A model generated the notes under the pieces. The model worked only from the letters and a program-made list of their open reading frames with translations. It did not search any database and had not been told where the DNA came from. Below, one piece after another: positions 61,173 to 64,000 of a stretch of 64,000 bases of DNA (position 1 is the stretch's first letter; each line of letters begins with the position of its first letter). A program made the translations under genes and the position numbers. The DNA comes from Rhizobium mayense (GTDB taxonomy: Bacteria; Pseudomonadota; Alphaproteobacteria; Rhizobiales; Rhizobiaceae). The DNA lies in contig NZ_JARFYM010000035.1 of the NCBI RefSeq assembly GCF_030272705.1, positions 1-64,000 of the forward strand. The letters run 5' to 3'.

Positions 61173-61187
61173 GCAAAGACGATGCCA
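61173..61187 (-). promoter_or_regulatory. Sigma54 -24/-12 promoter for the carbonic anhydrase operon
   Basis: On the minus strand: TGGCATCGTCTTTGC, with perfect TGGC and TTGC blocks and exact spacing; two middle bases differ from consensus. No perfect TGT-N10-ACA site was found upstream, so another enhancer-binding protein is possible. The rest of 61078-61508 holds no recognised gene. Confidence 0.6.
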
Positions 61188-61508
61188 AGCCTTCAGTCGC
61201 TCCGTCCCAAATCGCAAAGATGTGACGCGCTCAGGATGGCGATGCAGCTGCCTCCCGCAGCTGCCGGCCAAATCCGGTGTGCGCAAGCAAGGCGGCAATT
61301 CCCAACGAGACCCGATTTAGGTGGCGGACAGGTTCATAATCGATGTGATGTTGCGATGCGGAATCGTGACGAAGAGTTCGGCATCATCCACGATTTCATC
61401 GATTTGTTCGACCGAGAGCAGATGTCGAATTTCGCGAGGGCATGGGTCAACGACTGCTTGTAAGAACGGCAAACGAACAGGCCGACGCAACCATGGGCCC
61501 GCGCCGTG

Positions 61509-62747
61509 TCAAGAATGCGAGTTTCTGACAGACAAGATTGCTGTGGCCAGAGCCATGGCGGCCAGACCGGCCGCGCCCATCGGCAGCACCGACACGTCAT
61601 AACTTGCAAGAAGCCCGCCGCCGACTGCGGCACCACCAGCAACACCGATGTGCATTGCGGTCACATTCGCACCGATGACAATGTCGTTCGGGCTTCGCGC
61701 GAGATCCGCAATATAGCTTTGGACGATCGGCGAGATCGACCAACTCGCGCACCCCCATAGTGACAGGCTCGCGAAAAAGAAGATGCTGCTTTCTGACACG
61801 CATAATAGCAACGTTGTGACCAGATAAATCGCGGGGCTTGCGACCAGCGCCAACCGGCGTCCTGCAAGATCGGAGAAGATGCCGGCGAGCATGCCGCCCG
61901 CCACTCCTGACGACCCAAAAACGGCATAAAGCGATGCCTCCCAACCTGGCCCGGAGAAACCCTTGCTGGCTGCATAAGAGGTCAAATAACTGAAAAGAGT
62001 AAAATGACCTGCAATGAACAAAATGGAAACGCACTGCGCCATCATCTGTCTGCGATCTCGGAAATGAGCCAGATACAGCCTGCCAAAAAGCAAGCCCTTG
62101 CTCCTTGGCCCGATATTCGGTAGCCGGAAGAGCACAAGCGATAGTGCGACGATAGATAGCCCAATCATCGCAAGGCCGACGGCACGCCAACCAATCAGAT
62201 GCGTGATCCAGACGCCCAGGGGCACTCCCAGAAAAAGAGAGCTGCTTATTCCAAGGTACACGGCGGCTATGGCACGGGCCCGGTATCTTTCCGAGACGAT
62301 CCGGACTGCGCAAGCGACGGCGCATATCGATATTTGCGCGCAAGCGGTAGCAGTGACGATCCTCGAGGCGCTTATCAAGAGCAGCCCCGATCCGCCGATC
62401 ACCACCGGCGCATTGCTACTTGCAAAGATCGCGATGGCGATGACGAGCGTCGGTTTTGCATCGAACTGATAAGAGATCAGTGCAGCAATAGGCGCGAAGA
62501 TCGCGTAGGTGACCGAAAAAACTGAAATTACGACACTTGCTTCGGACTCAGTTACTCCGAGACCGCGCGCTACATCCGGCAGAATCCCGATGAAAACGTT
62601 CTCGGCCAATCCTGTGATAAACACAGCGATAGTGAGGATGAGAATTCGACTATCCACACCGCCAACTGTGCTGGATTGGTTGGCGCTGGCGCAGCCGCCT
62701 TTTCCACTTGCTCTGACCCACGCTCGAAGAAATTCTCGGATACGCAT
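61509..62747 (-). CDS. MFS transporter (AraJ-like drug/sugar efflux type)
   Basis: A 412-residue major facilitator with twelve predicted membrane helices. Typical segments are GLAENVFIGILPDVARGLGV in the first loop and VYLGISSSLFLGVPLGVWIT in helix five, as in the AraJ/NepI-type exporters. I set the start at ATG 62747, 4 bases after the methyltransferase stop, with GGATGA upstream; an in-frame start at 62792 overlaps that gene. It is the last gene of a coupled set with the methyltransferase and radical SAM protein and probably exports their product. Confidence 0.82.
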   Translation of the reverse strand: MRIREFLRAWVRASGKGGCASANQSSTVGGVDSRILILTIAVFITGLAENVFIGILPDVARGLGVTESEASVVISVFSVTYAIFAPIAALISYQFDAKPTLVIAIAIFASSNAPVVIGGSGLLLISASRIVTATACAQISICAVACAVRIVSERYRARAIAAVYLGISSSLFLGVPLGVWITHLIGWRAVGLAMIGLSIVALSLVLFRLPNIGPRSKGLLFGRLYLAHFRDRRQMMAQCVSILFIAGHFTLFSYLTSYAASKGFSGPGWEASLYAVFGSSGVAGGMLAGIFSDLAGRRLALVASPAIYLVTTLLLCVSESSIFFFASLSLWGCASWSISPIVQSYIADLARSPNDIVIGANVTAMHIGVAGGAAVGGGLLASYDVSVLPMGAAGLAAMALATAILSVRNSHS

Positions 62748-62751
62748 GGAT

Positions 62752-63720
62752 TCATCCAGCGTTTCGCGAACCGAGGTGTGCTCCTGCGCCACGCCGGTTC
62801 GACATCGACTGGACAGCTCGCAACGAGATCGGCTGCGTAAAGTACTCGTACTTACCCGTCAGCACGCCCTGGGTGAATTGAAGCGCGTACCTGCCAAAGA
62901 ACCACTCTTCAACAGCATAGCTGCGTGTCAGCTGAGTTGGCGAATTCATGTTCAATCCGGATATTTCAATCCGATTGACCGTGTTCGGCCGGATGCATGG
63001 CAGTTTGACGTCCGCAATATGGATCCTGAGTGGGATGCTATCGAATAACTCGAAGGAGAGCTCATCGCCGTTCGACAAATCGACTTTGATGAATGGCAAA
63101 GGCTCATCCGGCCTTGCCTTTCTAGCCACAAATTTTTCCACGGCATGAACATGCGTCGAAATCCCTGGATGGGAATCCCACTTTGCATAAAAATCAGACC
63201 GTAGGACCTGCCAATCTGCATACAATGACTCGAGATCGCCCCGATCAAATGAATTCGCGTGCCGACACTCGTACGGAACGGGATAGCGGGAAGTCCCAAT
63301 AATCGATGTAAAATTATGAAATCCGCCCTTGCTGGTCCGTTGTCTCAACTCATTGACCAACGGAACCCACACATCCTTGGTCACGAAATGCAAGGAAGAG
63401 TGCGCAAGAGCCAGGTCATAAGTTTTATCTGGGACGAAATCCTCGATTCTCCCTTCGATCACATCGATATTCAACGCAAATTCGTCTGCAATCGATCTAA
63501 GCTTTCTGACCGCGCTTGATGACAATTCCAGTGCGGTTACGCTATGCCCCCTGAACGCAAGAAAGAGAGCGTTCCTGCCCTCGCCGCACCCTATGTCGAG
63601 GACCGTTGCGTTTCTTGGGAGTTGCTGTTCTACCTCATAGACTTCAAGGCTTGGCCCGCCCATGGTCCAGACGTTAGGATCCGAATAGCCTTGTTCCCAA
63701 AACCGTTCGCTACTGCTCAT
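62752..63720 (-). CDS. SAM-dependent class I methyltransferase (TehB-like)
   Basis: A 322-residue protein. The N-terminal half is a class I methyltransferase with SAM motif VLDIGCGEGRNALFLAFRGH (about residues 40-59), acidic residue in VTALELSSSAV and post-I segment DLALAHSSLHFV. The C-terminal 130 residues (after KWDSHPGISTHVHAVEKFVA) form a second domain I do not recognise. Its ATG overlaps the stop of the radical SAM gene. The substrate is unknown; tellurite resistance (TehB) is only the fold relative. Confidence 0.8.
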   Translation of the reverse strand: MSSSERFWEQGYSDPNVWTMGGPSLEVYEVEQQLPRNATVLDIGCGEGRNALFLAFRGHSVTALELSSSAVRKLRSIADEFALNIDVIEGRIEDFVPDKTYDLALAHSSLHFVTKDVWVPLVNELRQRTSKGGFHNFTSIIGTSRYPVPYECRHANSFDRGDLESLYADWQVLRSDFYAKWDSHPGISTHVHAVEKFVARKARPDEPLPFIKVDLSNGDELSFELFDSIPLRIHIADVKLPCIRPNTVNRIEISGLNMNSPTQLTRSYAVEEWFFGRYALQFTQGVLTGKYEYFTQPISLRAVQSMSNRRGAGAHLGSRNAG

Positions 63721-64000
63721 TTCGGAACGTACCTTTCTTCACGGATCTTCACATGGTCCGAGAAGAGGTGATGCGCTATCAGGTTGCTGTATTTGTAACC
63801 TTTCCTGGTCAGCCGGATGCCGCCATGGGACCGCAAATCGATGCACCCTTCGGCTTCCAGAGCATCTATCGCCTCTGAAAAATCGGCATAGAGATTCCGC
63901 TGGAATAGTCGTGAATAATCTGCCTCAGAAAGCTGGTTGAGCGTAAGATTAAGCATAAAATATCTCAAACGTTCTTCGGCTTCGTTCAAGATGATTCCAT
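63717..64000 (-). CDS. HemN-like radical SAM protein, C-terminal end only
   Basis: The frame is open to the right window edge, so this is a 3' fragment. Its 93 residues fit the C-terminal winged-helix domain of HemN/HemW-type radical SAM proteins: EERLRYFMLNLTLNQLSEAD, then an FSEAIDALEAEGCIDLRSHG turn and IRLTRKGYKYSNLIAHHLFS. The stop overlaps the methyltransferase start (ATGA). HemN-like proteins outside heme synthesis include methylases and cyclopropanases of natural products. The catalytic domain lies outside the window, so the call rests on the tail only. Confidence 0.6.
   Translation of the reverse strand, partial: GIILNEAEERLRYFMLNLTLNQLSEADYSRLFQRNLYADFSEAIDALEAEGCIDLRSHGGIRLTRKGYKYSNLIAHHLFSDHVKIREERYVPK

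Overview
The window looks like part of a rhizobial symbiotic plasmid. It carries nodulation genes (a complete nodA, nodF, nodE and nodD, plus the 5' end of a second nodA), three nod boxes, a NiFe uptake-hydrogenase cluster (hup/hyp), three SyrB-like proteins, and several promoters with the sigma54/NifA architecture used in nitrogen-fixing bacteroids. From memory, the order nodA - acyltransferase (hsnT) - nodF - nodE is that of the Rhizobium tropici group; this species call is an inference. No rRNA, tRNA, CRISPR array, complete insertion sequence or replication origin was recognised.

Layout. 1-137: 5' end of a nodA copy (minus strand). 0.7-2.5 kb: aquaporin and phasin genes facing away from each other across a shared NifA site. 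3-4 kb: two small genes. 4-11 kb: ROK repressor divergent from a sugar ABC importer with an embedded Gfo/Idh/MocA dehydrogenase, closed by a strong terminator. 11.6-17.5 kb: a LuxR-type HTH protein, then a leftward group of DegT aminotransferase, HAD phosphatase, GNAT acetyltransferase and GntR regulator, with a second ROK repressor divergent from the aminotransferase. 17.8-20.2 kb: a membrane protein and three SyrB-like proteins. 20.4-33.8 kb: hupSLCDFGHIK-hypABFCDE, all leftward; hupE and hupJ are missing, hupG is a pseudogene and hupI is broken. 34.3-41.9 kb: flavin monooxygenase (Baeyer-Villiger type), EgtD-like methyltransferase, cytochrome P450 with its ferredoxin, and a porin. 42.3-44.6 kb: hemN and two small exported proteins. 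45-48.5 kb: a divergent pair of nod boxes, nodD and an AraC-family regulator. 48.6-50.4 kb: queE-queD-queC. 51.7-57.9 kb: nod box, nodA, hsnT, nodF, nodE and an amino-acid permease. 57.8-61.2 kb: a frameshifted relic, then carbonic anhydrase with a SulP transporter. 61.5-64 kb: MFS exporter, SAM methyltransferase and the C-terminus of a HemN-like radical SAM protein running off the window.

How it works together. NodD, flavonoid-responsive in this family, would act at the nod boxes to switch on nodA-hsnT-nodFE (Nod-factor acylation with a special fatty acid) and two small transcription units near nodD. Later, in the microaerobic nodule, NifA with RpoN would switch on aquaporin, phasin, the flavin monooxygenase, the EgtD-like enzyme and the porin. 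hemN and the carbonic anhydrase operon also have good -24/-12 elements but no clear NifA site. The hydrogenase cluster would recycle nitrogenase hydrogen, although loss of four accessory genes makes its activity doubtful.

The best candidates for something undescribed are the ROK-controlled aminosugar-like locus (4-17.5 kb), the NifA-linked oxidative group (monooxygenase, EgtD-like methyltransferase, P450, ferredoxin), and the divergent nod boxes serving small, mostly exported proteins.
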